Shown here one piece after another: positions 36,760 through 45,218 of a stretch of 64,000 nt of DNA (the stretch's first letter is position 1; every line of letters begins with the position of its first letter). The position numbers and the translations under genes were made by a program. The stretch lies in assembly GCF_029392895.1 (NCBI RefSeq), contig NZ_CP114200.1:4743001-4807000 (forward strand), given 5' to 3'. This DNA is from Streptomyces sp. 71268 (lineage in GTDB: Bacteria; Actinomycetota; Actinomycetes; Streptomycetales; Streptomycetaceae). The notes under the pieces were generated by a model that had not been told where the DNA came from, searched no databases, and worked only from the letters and a program-made list of their open reading frames with translations.

Positions 36760-36931
36760 CGGCGTACGGCCGGAGCGCGGCCGGCCAGGGGCGGGGCGCG
36801 AGGTGGGGCACGCGCGCGAACCGGTCCCGCGCCTCGCGCGGTGACGCGCGTGGTACCTATCGCGCGGGAGCGCCACGCTGAGTACGGGAGCGGATACCGT
36901 ACGGCAGTTCGGGCCGCATAGCGTCCCTCGC

Positions 36932-37336
36932 ATGGAGAACACCGGCACCGCTCCCGCATCCGCATCCGTATCCGCGTCCGCCACCGAGCCGGCCGGCGGC
37001 GGCGACCAGCGCGCCCGTGCCGTCACCCGTGCCGCCGCCCGTGGTCTCGGGCTGGCCGTGCTCGTGGCGGCGGTCCTGGTGAGCGGGGTGTTCATCACGT
37101 TCTTCGGACCGTTCTTCGCCATCGCCTGCGACACGTGCGAGGACGGCGTCCACAGCACGCTCGCCTACGGCGACGCGCTGATCGCCGTGGCGCGGTACGG
37201 CGTGCCCCTCGCCACCTTCGTCACGCTGGCCGGCATGGTCGCCTCCCGCCGCCCGGGCAGGGTGGGCGGTTTCGGCCTGGGCGCGCAGTGGTCGCTGTTC
37301 GTGGTGGTCGTGGCCCTGGGGCAGTTGCCGGCGTAA
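36932..37336 (+). CDS. small membrane protein of unknown function
   Basis: A 134-residue protein with a Thr/Ser/Ala-rich polar start and three hydrophobic segments (about 40-65, 83-103, 115-132). A CDTCEDG pair of cysteines lies between helices 1 and 2, outside by the positive-inside rule. No family recognised. It ends at the hairpin before the cupin gene. Confidence 0.6.
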   Translation: MENTGTAPASASVSASATEPAGGGDQRARAVTRAAARGLGLAVLVAAVLVSGVFITFFGPFFAIACDTCEDGVHSTLAYGDALIAVARYGVPLATFVTLAGMVASRRPGRVGGFGLGAQWSLFVVVVALGQLPA

Positions 37337-37362
37337 GGGGGGCCGGGTGGCGGCTGTCGGCG

Positions 37363-37388
37363 GGCCCCGGGGGGATGTCCCCGGGGCC
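37363..37388. terminator. terminator between membrane protein and cupin genes
   Basis: GGCCCCGGGG (37363-37372) and CCCCGGGGCC (37379-37388) form a 10-bp stem, beside an A-rich CACGTAAAAAACGTG that can fold as a second small stem. It serves both convergent transcripts. Confidence 0.75.
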
Positions 37389-37416
37389 ACGTAAAAAACG
37401 TGAAAAAGAGCGGGGC

Positions 37417-37764
37417 TCAGCCCTCCGGGTAGAAGACGAACAACGTGCAGCCCGTCTTCGTCTGGGGGACGTGGGAGGTGCCGGCGGCGGCGTGGATGAA
37501 GGAGCCGGCGGGGTAGTCGCGGACGCCGTCGTTGAAGGTGCCGGAGACCACGAACACCTCCTCGGGGCCCGGCTCGTGCACGTCGATCCCCTCCCAACAC
37601 GAGTTCGGGTCCATCTCCAGGACGTGGGCGGTCGCGCCGTTCTCCCCGGTCCACAGCGAGCGCAGGCGGATGCCCGGGAAGAGTTCGCGGGCCGGGGCGT
37701 CCTGCGCGGTGGCCCAGACGTACGCGGGCGGCTGCTGGGTGGTCGGGTGCTGCTCTGTCGTCAT
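37417..37764 (-). CDS. cupin-domain protein
   Basis: A 115-residue single-domain cupin. The first cupin motif is around WEGIDVHEPGPEEVFVVSGTFNDG, with the His and Glu metal ligands, and the second is YPAGSFIHAAAGTSHVP with the last His. Like ChrR-type or anti-sigma cupins it may bind a small ligand. It is divergent from the GlxA-type regulator 53 bp away, a pairing that suggests the regulator controls it. Confidence 0.85.
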   Translation of the reverse strand: MTTEQHPTTQQPPAYVWATAQDAPARELFPGIRLRSLWTGENGATAHVLEMDPNSCWEGIDVHEPGPEEVFVVSGTFNDGVRDYPAGSFIHAAAGTSHVPQTKTGCTLFVFYPEG

Positions 37765-37817
37765 GCGGCCAGCCTGGCGGGTGGGGGCGACGGGCGCCGA
37801 GTGTCAACCAAGACATC

Positions 37818-38786
37818 ATGCGGTACTTTCCTGCCATGCATCGGATCGTGGCGCTGGTCCGGCCCCCGCAGTCGACCTTCGAACTCTCCTGTGCGGCCGA
37901 GGTGTTCGGGGTCGAGCGCCCGGGGCTCCCGACGCGGTACGCGTTCGGCGTGTGCACCGAGACGCCCGGGCCCGTGGTGACGCGTGCCGGGTACGACATG
38001 CTCGTGGCCGACGGGTTGGACGCGCTCGACCGGGCGGACACCGTCGTCGTCCCGGGGTGGTTGCCAATCGACGAGCCGCCGTCACCCGCCGTGGTCCGGG
38101 CCCTGCGCCGGGCGCACGCCCGCGGGGCGCGCGTGGTCAGCATCTGCTCCGGCGTCTTCGCGCTGGCGCACGCCGGGCTGCTCGACGGGCGGCAGGCCAC
38201 CACGCACTGGGGGCACGCGCGGGCCTTCGCCGACCGATTCCCCACCGTCCGGGTCGACCCGGACGTGCTGTACGTGGACCACGGCGACGTGGCCACCAGC
38301 GCCGGCGCCGGCGCCGGCATCGACCTGTGCCTGCACCTGGTCCGTGGCGACCAGGGGGCCCGGTACGCCGCCCAGGTCGCGCGGAGCATGGTCATGCCGC
38401 CGCACCGCGAGGGCGGGCAGTTGCAGTACGCGGCGCCGCCGCACCCCGAGCAGTTCGACGGCACGCTCGCGCCGCTCCTGGAGTGGGCGACCGGCCGCCT
38501 CGGCGAGCCCGTGACCACCGCGGACCTGGCGGCGCGCGCGGGCCTCTCGACGCGTACCCTCGCCCGCCGGTTCGCCGACCAGCTCGGGACCAGCCCTGGG
38601 CAGTGGCTGCTCGCGCAGCGGATCGGCGCGGCCCGGGAGTTGTTGGAGGGCTCCGACCTGCCGTTGGACGCCGTGGCCCGCCGGGTCGGGCTCTCCTCGG
38701 CGACCAACCTCCGCCGGCGCTTCCTCGGCGCCCTCGGCACGACGCCCGGCGCCTACCGCCGGGCGTTCCGCTCGACGTCGAGCTGA
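37818..38786 (+). CDS. GlxA-family AraC-type transcriptional regulator
   Basis: A 322-residue regulator. An N-terminal DJ-1/PfpI-like ligand domain (about 5-170) contains the nucleophile-elbow-like SICSGVFALAHAGLLDGRQATTHW. The C-terminal AraC domain (about 215-315) has two HTH units, TTADLAARAGLSTRTLARRFADQLG and LDAVARRVGLSSATNLRRRF. ATG 37818 or 37836 could start it. Likely controls the divergent cupin gene. Confidence 0.9.
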   Translation: MRYFPAMHRIVALVRPPQSTFELSCAAEVFGVERPGLPTRYAFGVCTETPGPVVTRAGYDMLVADGLDALDRADTVVVPGWLPIDEPPSPAVVRALRRAHARGARVVSICSGVFALAHAGLLDGRQATTHWGHARAFADRFPTVRVDPDVLYVDHGDVATSAGAGAGIDLCLHLVRGDQGARYAAQVARSMVMPPHREGGQLQYAAPPHPEQFDGTLAPLLEWATGRLGEPVTTADLAARAGLSTRTLARRFADQLGTSPGQWLLAQRIGAARELLEGSDLPLDAVARRVGLSSATNLRRRFLGALGTTPGAYRRAFRSTSS

Positions 38787-39160
38787 CGGGACGCTCCGGG
38801 GGAGTGGAGGGGAGTTGGGCGCGCCCGGGGAGTCGGGGAAGCCGGGGCTGACGGAGGGGCCGGCCGGGCGTGGGCCGGGCCGGGCGGGCGTGGGCCGGGG
38901 TCGGACAGGCCGGTGGACGATCTTGCTCGGGGGCGGGGCGCGGGCTAGGGTCGGCCGGGTGACTGCCGGGTCGGCCATGGGCCACGCACGAGTGAGGCGC
39001 CCGGCCTCGGCGTGAGCGCGAGGCGGGCCAGAGCCCCGCCTATCCCGCTCCGTACCGCTCGCCCCCACCGCACACCGCTCGTCGGCCCCATTCGCTCGGC
39101 CGGCGGCGACCCGCGGCGTGTCCCCTTCTCGACGTACGACACAACGGAGCATCGCCTCAC
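38787..39160. other. intergenic region after the GlxA gene
   Basis: About 370 bp with no supported gene. GGGCGTGGGCCGGG occurs twice near 38867-38900, giving G-rich hairpin potential. The 3' part must hold the VOC promoter. Confidence 0.5.
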
Positions 39161-39631
39161 ATGTCACCCGACCAGCAGCACGATTCCGCTCGACAGCCCC
39201 AGGCGCCCCAGCAGCAGCATCAGCAGCCCGCCGCCGAACTCCCCATCACCGGGGCGTTCCTGAACCACACCGCCGTCTACGCCCGGGACCGGCGGGCCTC
39301 GGCCGAGTTCCTCGCGATGATCCTCGGCCTCACGGTGGGCGCCCCGTTCGGGCCGTTCCTCCCCGTGGACCTGGGCAACGGCGTCACCCTCGACTACTAC
39401 GAGACGCGCGACGAGCCGATCCAGTCGCAGCACTACGCGTTCCTCGTGCCCGACGCGGAGTTCGACGCGATGGTGGCCCGCCTGGAGTCGGCGGGGGTCA
39501 CGTACTACGCCGATCCCCGGCACACCGAACCCGGCCGGATCAACCGTCTCTTCGGCGGGCGCGGGGTGTACTTCGACGACCCGGACGGCCACAACCTGGA
39601 GATCATGACGCGGCCGTACGCCAGGCCGTGA
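39161..39631 (+). CDS. VOC-family protein
   Basis: A 156-residue VOC protein. A Gln/His/Pro-rich start (about 1-26) precedes the domain. FLNHTAVYARDRRASAEFLAMILGL carries the first His ligand, QHYAFLVPDAEFDAMVARL the second, and VYFDDPDGHNLEIMTRPY the terminal Glu. This is the full metal-binding pattern of glyoxalase/dioxygenase-like enzymes. CGGAG lies a little far from ATG 39161. It precedes the HIT gene by 46 bp and may share its transcript. Confidence 0.88.
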   Translation: MSPDQQHDSARQPQAPQQQHQQPAAELPITGAFLNHTAVYARDRRASAEFLAMILGLTVGAPFGPFLPVDLGNGVTLDYYETRDEPIQSQHYAFLVPDAEFDAMVARLESAGVTYYADPRHTEPGRINRLFGGRGVYFDDPDGHNLEIMTRPYARP

Positions 39632-39677
39632 CGGCGCCCCCGGGGCCGTTCGGCGGGCGCGGGTAGGGTCGCCGGGC

Positions 39678-40196
39678 ATGACGGATGACTGGCGGCGCGA
39701 CCGGATCGGCAGCGCGTTGCGGGGCGAGAACCCCACGGTGCTGCGCAGGTTGAGCGCGGGGTTCGCGGTGATCGGGGACGTGCAGTTCCTGCCCGGGTAC
39801 GCCGTGCTGCTCGGGGACGACCCCGGGGTCCAGCGGTTTTCGGAGCTGCCGCGCGGCAGGCGGATGGAGTTCCTGGCCGACATGGACCGGCTGGGCGAGG
39901 CCGTCGAGCGCGCGTGCCGGCGGCTGGACCCGGCCTTCCGGCGGGTCAACCTGGAGATCCTGGGCAACACCGACCCGTTCCTGCACGCGCACGTGTGGCC
40001 CCGGTACGCGTGGGAGCCGGCCGAACTGCTGCGCAAGCCGGTGTGGCGGTACCCGGCCGAGCGGTGGAGCGACGCGCGGCACGCGCTGGGCCCACGGCAC
40101 GCGCCCCTGCGCGCGGCGATCGGCGCGGAGCTGGACCGGCTCGGGGCCGACCCCGGAGAGCGCCCCGACGACTGCCCCGGCGCCGATCGATCTTGA
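39678..40196 (+). CDS. HIT-domain protein (nucleotide hydrolase/transferase-like)
   Basis: A 172-residue HIT-superfamily protein. The catalytic triad is NTDPFLHAHVWPRY (about 95-108), i.e. His-x-His-x-x-x, but the third histidine of the canonical HxHxH is replaced (HAHVWPR), as in DUF2413/diadenosine-hydrolase-like streptomycete proteins. N-terminal GYAVLLGDDPGVQRFSELP is the usual first strand region. Possible role in dinucleoside polyphosphate turnover. Inference only. Confidence 0.75.
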   Translation: MTDDWRRDRIGSALRGENPTVLRRLSAGFAVIGDVQFLPGYAVLLGDDPGVQRFSELPRGRRMEFLADMDRLGEAVERACRRLDPAFRRVNLEILGNTDPFLHAHVWPRYAWEPAELLRKPVWRYPAERWSDARHALGPRHAPLRAAIGAELDRLGADPGERPDDCPGADRS

Positions 40197-40224
40197 CCCT
40201 GGCACTGGTGTCAGGCTTTAGCGT
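40193..40224 (+). promoter_or_regulatory. MerR-type promoter with operator in the spacer
   Basis: TTGACC (40193-40198), a long spacer of 19-20 bases, then TTAGCG/TAGCGT (40218-40224). Inside the spacer lies CCTGGCAC-TG-GTGTCAGG (40198-40215), an inverted repeat with one mismatch. Over-long spacers holding a palindrome are the hallmark of MerR-controlled promoters. It faces the aminotransferase gene. Confidence 0.6.
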
Positions 40225-40364
40225 CATGGCGTGACCTGGCCTTTCGCACCCGTGGCCGGCCGCCCCGACGGCGGCGGGCCGCGGTGCGTCTGGCGCGCCG
40301 TCGCGGGAGACCGGACCGGATCGGTCCGGTTCGGCCTCCCGCCCACCCCTTCCAGGAGCCACCC

Positions 40365-41168
40365 ATGACGTCCTCCGTCGTCCAACTCAACGGCCGGCCG
40401 GCCACCGCCGACGAGCTGACCCCGCTCGCCTTCGCGGGCTACGCCCACTTCACCGCCGCCCAGGTCAGGGACGGCCGGTTGCGCGGCCTCGACCTGCACC
40501 TGGCACGGCTGCGCGGGGCGTCGGTCGAGATGTTCGGGCGGGCGCTGCCCGACGAGCGGATACGGGAGTACCTGCGCGCGGCGATCGCGGCCGGGCCGGC
40601 CGACGTCTCGCTGCTGGCCACGGTGTACTCGCACGCCGGCGAGTTCGCCGCGCCGCGCGCCGACGTGGAGCCCAACGTCCTGGTCCGCACCGGCCCGCCG
40701 TCCTCGGGCCCGGCCGGCCCGCTGGCGCTGGCGGCGGTCGACCACGAGCGGGACCTGCCGGGCATCAAGCACGTCGGGGAGGTGGCGAAGACGTACCACC
40801 TCAAGCGCGCCGTCGAGCAGGGCTTCGACGACGCGGCCTTCCTCGACCGGCAGGGCCGCATCAGCGAGGGGACCATCTGGAACCTGGCCTTCTGGGACGG
40901 TTCCGCGGTGGTGTGGCCCAGGGCCGAGATGTTGCGCGGCACCATGATGGGCGTCGTCAGCCGGCAACTGGAGCGGCTCGGGGTGGCGCAGCACGTCCGG
41001 GAGGTCAGGCTCGCCGACCTGCCGGGCCTGTCCGGCGCCGTGGTCATGAACTCGTGGACGCCCGGCGTGCCGGTGCGCCAACTGGGCTCCGTCGCGCTGC
41101 CCCCGGCCCCCGACTTCGTCGAACTGCTGCACCGTGCCCACGAGGCCGAGCCGCCGACCGCCCCGTGA
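40365..41168 (+). CDS. class IV aminotransferase family protein
   Basis: A 267-residue fold-type IV PLP enzyme. The PLP lysine is probably in KHVGEVAKTYHLKRAVEQG (about 128-147); RISEGTIWNLAFWDG (about 165-180) is the cofactor-cupping glutamate region, and RGTMMGVVSRQL the phosphate-binding turn. It is shorter than BCAT and resembles the aminodeoxychorismate-lyase side of the family. CCAGGAG lies six bases before ATG 40365. A CCGGACCG-GAT-CGGTCCGG inverted repeat is at 40311-40329 in its leader. Confidence 0.85.
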   Translation: MTSSVVQLNGRPATADELTPLAFAGYAHFTAAQVRDGRLRGLDLHLARLRGASVEMFGRALPDERIREYLRAAIAAGPADVSLLATVYSHAGEFAAPRADVEPNVLVRTGPPSSGPAGPLALAAVDHERDLPGIKHVGEVAKTYHLKRAVEQGFDDAAFLDRQGRISEGTIWNLAFWDGSAVVWPRAEMLRGTMMGVVSRQLERLGVAQHVREVRLADLPGLSGAVVMNSWTPGVPVRQLGSVALPPAPDFVELLHRAHEAEPPTAP

Positions 41169-41282
41169 CCGCCCCGCACGCGCGAGCGGGATCGGCCGAC
41201 CCGTACCCGACGCCCGTACGCACCTCGCCGACGCGGGCGCGCCGCCGTGCGGGCACCCCCGCCCTCGCCCGAACGACCCAGG

Positions 41283-42242
41283 TCAGCGGCCGAGGACGGC
41301 CAGGTCGAGCTGGTGGAGCCGGGCCGGGTCGGCGATCACCTCGTACCCGGCGATCCGGTCGTCCCGCACCGTGACGGTGATGGCCAGGCGCAGCCGGCCG
41401 CGCGGGGCCACGGCGATGCCGACGCGCCCGTCGATCAGGAGGGGCTCCGCGCGGCGCGCCCCGCGGCCGAAGACCATGGTCTGCTCGGCGACCGCGCGGG
41501 CGCCGCGCAGCGTCGTCGGCGCGCCCGGGGGCAGCGCGGCGGGGTCGGCCCGGCGTACGACGTCGGGGGCGAGGACGGCGAGCAGGCCGGCCATGTCGCC
41601 GTCGCGCGCGGCGGCGAGGAAGGCCTCCACGACGTCGCGGTGGCGGGCCAGCTCGGCAGCGTCCACGGCCGGGGTGCCGCGCACCTTGTGCCGGGCCCGG
41701 CTGGCGAGCTTCTTCGCGGCCACGGGCGAGCGCTCCACGATCGGCGCGAGCTGCTGGAACGGCACGGCGAACAGGTCGTGCAGGACGAACGCGACCCGCT
41801 CGGCCGGGGTCAGCGTGTCCAGGACGACGAGCAGCGCCCGGCCCACCGAGTCGGCGAGCAGCGCCTCGTGCTCCGGGTCCGTGCCGGGGCGCGGCCGGTC
41901 GGAGCCGGGCCCCTCGCCCGGGCCGTGGCCCGCGCCCTGCCCCGTACCACCGTCGGCGCCGGCACCGACGCCGTCCCAGCGGTCGGGCAGCCGCGCGCCG
42001 ACCAGCTCCTCGCGGCGGGCGGAGCGGGTGCGCAGCATGTCGAGGCAGATCCGGGAGACGACCGTCGTCAGCCAGCCGGACAGGTTGGCGACCTCGCTGG
42101 TGTCGGCCCGGCTCAGCCGCAGCCAGGTCTCCTGCACGGCGTCGTCCGCGTCGCTGCCCGAGCCGAGCATCCGGTAGGCGACCGCCCGCAGGCGGCCGCG
42201 GTGCGGCTCGAACCGCTCCGCCAACCGGTCTTGCGTCTCCAT
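41283..42242 (-). CDS. ECF RNA polymerase sigma factor with SnoaL-like tail (SigJ-like)
   Basis: A 319-residue ECF sigma factor. Region 2 reads AVAYRMLGSGSDADDAVQETWLRLS. Region 4 (about 155-205) reads VPFQQLAPIVERSPVAAKKLASRARHKV. A SnoaL-like domain (about 215-319) ends the protein. A Gly/Pro-rich insert of about 35 residues separates regions 2 and 4. Unlike the ECF at 31162 it lacks the DGGG motif and has only VIADPARLHQLDL in place of NPDKL, so it is a related but different group. It is divergent from the Old Yellow Enzyme gene, a likely target. Confidence 0.88.
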   Translation of the reverse strand: METQDRLAERFEPHRGRLRAVAYRMLGSGSDADDAVQETWLRLSRADTSEVANLSGWLTTVVSRICLDMLRTRSARREELVGARLPDRWDGVGAGADGGTGQGAGHGPGEGPGSDRPRPGTDPEHEALLADSVGRALLVVLDTLTPAERVAFVLHDLFAVPFQQLAPIVERSPVAAKKLASRARHKVRGTPAVDAAELARHRDVVEAFLAAARDGDMAGLLAVLAPDVVRRADPAALPPGAPTTLRGARAVAEQTMVFGRGARRAEPLLIDGRVGIAVAPRGRLRLAITVTVRDDRIAGYEVIADPARLHQLDLAVLGR

Positions 42243-42358
42243 CGGTCACCTTTCGTCGCCCGGCCCCGTCCCCCTCATGACGTACACCACCGGGCCGAGG
42301 TGACCCCGAGCCTGCCGCAGGCGGGCGGGGTCGGCCCGCAGCGAAGGAGGGACACGCC

Positions 42359-43522
42359 ATGACCGAGACTCTGACGACCACGGATGTCACCACACACGCC
42401 CCGTCGACCGCCGCCGGGGGCGCGCAGCCACTGCTGCGCCCGCTGGACGTCGGCGGGCTCACGCTGCCCAACCGGGTGGTGATGGCCCCGATGACCCGGG
42501 CCCGCGCGGCGGGCGCGACGCTGGCGCCGGCCGCGATGCACGCCGCCTACTACGCCCAGCGCGCCAGCGCGGGCCTGATCATCACCGAGGGGACCTGGAT
42601 CAGCGAGCGGGCCATCGGCTTCACCCACGTGCCCGGCGTCTACCGCGAGGAGCAGGTCGCCGGGTGGCGGCGGGTCACCGACGCGGTGCACGTGCTGGGC
42701 GGCCGCATCGTGCTCCAGCTCTGGCACACGGGCGCCGCCTCGCACCCCGACCACCTCGGGGGTGCGCTGCCCGCCGGCCCGTCCGCGATCAACCCGCGGG
42801 TGCGGTCCTTCACCCCCGGCGGGTTCCGGGACACCGTCGTGCCGCGCGCGATGACCCGCGCCGACATCGCGGACACGGTCGCCGAGTTCCGCTCGGCGGC
42901 TGAGCGGGCGCGCCGCGCGGGGTTCGACGGCGTCGAGATCGGCGCCCTCGGCACGTTCCTGCTCGCGCAGTTCCTCAACCCGCGGCTCAACCAGCGCGAC
43001 GACGCGTACGGCACCGACCGGGTCGGCCGGCGGCGGCTGCTCCTGGAGGTCGTCGACGCGGTGGCCGGGACCTGGCCGGACGGGTGCGTGGGAGTGCGCC
43101 TCGCGCCCTACTGGCACGACGGCGACCGGTTCGTCGCCGACGAGCCGCTGCTCGCCGACTACGACGCGCTGGTGGCCGAACTCGACGAGCGGCCGGTGTC
43201 CTACCTGCACCTGCGCGGTCGCGACCCGATCGCGCCCGACGCCGCCCTCGACGTCGCCGCGTTCGCCCGCTACCGGAGCCGGTTCGCCGGGCCGCTGATC
43301 GTGAACAACGGCTTCGACCGCGCGACGGGGAACGCCGCCCTCGCGGCCGGCGTCGCCGACGCCGTCTCGTACGCCAGGCACTACGTCGCCAACCCCGACC
43401 TCGTCGCCCGATTCGCCCTCGACCGCGCGCTGTCACCCGGCGACCCGGCCACGTACTACGCGGGCGGAGCCGAGGGGTACGTCGACTACCCGGCGAGCAA
43501 CTGGGGTGCGGCGCCGGCCTGA
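42359..43522 (+). CDS. Old Yellow Enzyme-like FMN alkene reductase
   Basis: A 387-residue TIM-barrel flavoprotein. Recognisable parts are LPNRVVMAPMTRARA (FMN), IVLQLWHTGAASHPDHL, FRSAAERARRAGFDGVEI, NPRLNQRDDAYG and the C-terminal LIVNNGFDRATG. The family normally has His-x-x-Asn (IHGANGYL) binding the substrate carbonyl; here the segment is IGALGTFLLAQFL, so both residues are absent. FMN contacts look intact, so it may act on unusual substrates or be regulatory. GGAGG lies eight bases before ATG 42359. Divergent from the ECF sigma factor. Confidence 0.88.
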   Translation: MTETLTTTDVTTHAPSTAAGGAQPLLRPLDVGGLTLPNRVVMAPMTRARAAGATLAPAAMHAAYYAQRASAGLIITEGTWISERAIGFTHVPGVYREEQVAGWRRVTDAVHVLGGRIVLQLWHTGAASHPDHLGGALPAGPSAINPRVRSFTPGGFRDTVVPRAMTRADIADTVAEFRSAAERARRAGFDGVEIGALGTFLLAQFLNPRLNQRDDAYGTDRVGRRRLLLEVVDAVAGTWPDGCVGVRLAPYWHDGDRFVADEPLLADYDALVAELDERPVSYLHLRGRDPIAPDAALDVAAFARYRSRFAGPLIVNNGFDRATGNAALAAGVADAVSYARHYVANPDLVARFALDRALSPGDPATYYAGGAEGYVDYPASNWGAAPA

Positions 43523-43579
43523 TGGCGCGCCGGGCCGGCCCGGGCGGGGCGGGCGGGCGGCGGCGGTGCGGTGCCGTAA

Positions 43580-44233
43580 ATGCCGCCGCGCGGGAAGGCG
43601 GAACTGCGTACGCTTCTGCTCGTGCCCGAACAACAGTCCACCCCCCGCGCCCACCCCGCCCCAGGTCCACGGCCCGCGCCCGCCGGCCCGGAGCCGGTGC
43701 TCGTCCTCGCGCCCGGTTCCGCTTCCGAGCCCGCCGCCGAGTTGCAACTCCTGCGGGCCGACCACGCGCCGGCCGTGCTCGCCTTCGAGCGTGCGAACCG
43801 CGCCTACTTCGCCGCGTCGATCCCCGACCGTGGCGACGCCTACTTCGCGCAGTTCGCCGCCCGCCACCGCGCCCTGCTGGACGAACAGTCCCTGGGCGTC
43901 TGCTATTTCCACGTGCTGGTCGCGGCCGACGGCGAGGTGCTGGGCCGGGTCAACCTGGTCGACGTGGCGGGCGGTTCGGCCGAACTCGGCTACCGCGTCG
44001 CCGAACGCGCGGCCGGCCGCGGCCTGGCCACGGCCGCGGTCCGCGCGATCTGCGCCCGCGCCGCCACGGAGTACAGGCTGACCGCGCTGGAGGCCGAGAC
44101 CACGCTCGACAACGCGGGCTCGCGCGCGGTGTTGACCCGTACCGGCTTCGTCGTCGCCGGCGAGACGACGCTGGACGGGCGGCCCGGGCTGCGTTTCGTA
44201 CGGGACCTGCGGACGGAGGCCGGCGCGCGCTGA
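43580..44233 (+). CDS. GNAT family N-acetyltransferase
   Basis: A 217-residue GNAT of the RimJ/RimL group. The domain (about 55-210) shows LLRADHAPAVLAFERANRAYF, LGRVNLVDVAGGSAELGYRV, and the acetyl-CoA loop RAAGRGLATAAVRAIC, ending TTLDNAGSRAVLTRTGF. The first 50 residues are Pro/Ala-rich. ATG 43580 or GTG 43622 may be the start; TACGCT sits seven bases before the GTG with no ribosome site, which would suit a leaderless message. Confidence 0.85.
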   Translation: MPPRGKAELRTLLLVPEQQSTPRAHPAPGPRPAPAGPEPVLVLAPGSASEPAAELQLLRADHAPAVLAFERANRAYFAASIPDRGDAYFAQFAARHRALLDEQSLGVCYFHVLVAADGEVLGRVNLVDVAGGSAELGYRVAERAAGRGLATAAVRAICARAATEYRLTALEAETTLDNAGSRAVLTRTGFVVAGETTLDGRPGLRFVRDLRTEAGAR

Positions 44234-44327
44234 CGGGGCCCAACACCGCCCCGGGCCCGGCAGAATGCGGCCAAGGGCGCGGCCCGGCACCGGGCCGCGC
44301 GGGGAGCCGGACGGCGAGGAGCCACAC

Positions 44328-45176
44328 GTGGCGCAGCGGGAGCGAAGCCAGCGGGACGGTCGGGATGAGCGGGGCGAGCGGGAACAGCCGGGGGAGCGGG
44401 CCGGTGGGGCTGTCGTGCCAGGCGGCCCGGAGGGCGCGGACGGCCCGCGGAGGTCGGGCGGCCCGGAGGGCGGCGGAGCCGGTGTGGCGCGGCGGTTCGC
44501 GGCGCTGACGACGGCGCACGTGGCGGACGCGTGCGTGCGCGCCGGGGTGACGGTGCGCTGCGCGCCCTCGGCCCTGCGGGCCGTGACGCCGGGCAGCCGG
44601 GTCGCCGGGCGGGTGCTGCCGGCGCGGCACGTGGGCAGCGTGGACGTCTTCCTTGAGGCGTACGAGACCGCGCGCCCCGACGACGTACTGGTGGTGGACA
44701 ACGGCGGACGGCTCGACGAGGCGTGCGTGGGCGACCTCGCGGTCCTTGAGGCCCAGGCCGCCGGGGTCGCCGGGGTGGTGATCTGGGGGCTGCACCGCGA
44801 CACGGCCGACATCCGCGCCATCGGCCTGCCCGTGTTCAGCACCGGCGCGCTCCCCACCGGGCCGCTGAGCCTGCGCGAGCGCCCGGCCGACGCGCTGACC
44901 TCCGCCACCGTCGGCGACTGGACGGTGAGCGCGGCCGACCTGGTGTTCGCCGACGACGACGGCGTGCTCTTCGCCCCCGCCGACCGGGCTGACGAACTCC
45001 TCACCCTCGCCGAGACGATCCGCGACACCGAACGGCGCCAGGCCGAGCGGATCAGGGCCGGCCACACGCTCCGCGCCCAGGTGGGATTCGACGCGTACCT
45101 GGCCAAGCGCCGCGAGACGCCGACCCTGACCTTCCGCGACCACCTGCGGGCCGTCGGCGGCGCGATCGAGGAGTGA
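44328..45176 (+). CDS. RraA-family protein (HMG/CHA aldolase-like)
   Basis: A 282-residue RraA-fold protein. A disordered Arg/Glu/Gly-rich start (about 1-55) precedes the domain. AALTTAHVADACVRAG is the first helix, DVLVVDNGGRLDEACVGDLAVLEAQAAGVAGVVIWGLHRDTADIRAIGLPVFSTG contains the G-G-D-x-x-x-R-D-like active site of the aldolase subgroup with a partial match (GLHRDTADI). Might be a 4-hydroxy-4-methyl-2-oxoglutarate aldolase or an RNase E-inhibitor relative. GTG 44328 follows GAGGAG at six bases. Confidence 0.85.
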   Translation: MAQRERSQRDGRDERGEREQPGERAGGAVVPGGPEGADGPRRSGGPEGGGAGVARRFAALTTAHVADACVRAGVTVRCAPSALRAVTPGSRVAGRVLPARHVGSVDVFLEAYETARPDDVLVVDNGGRLDEACVGDLAVLEAQAAGVAGVVIWGLHRDTADIRAIGLPVFSTGALPTGPLSLRERPADALTSATVGDWTVSAADLVFADDDGVLFAPADRADELLTLAETIRDTERRQAERIRAGHTLRAQVGFDAYLAKRRETPTLTFRDHLRAVGGAIEE

Positions 45177-45218
45177 CGCCGGCGGACCGATCGGAGGGCG
45201 CGGGGAAGCGTCCCGGTG

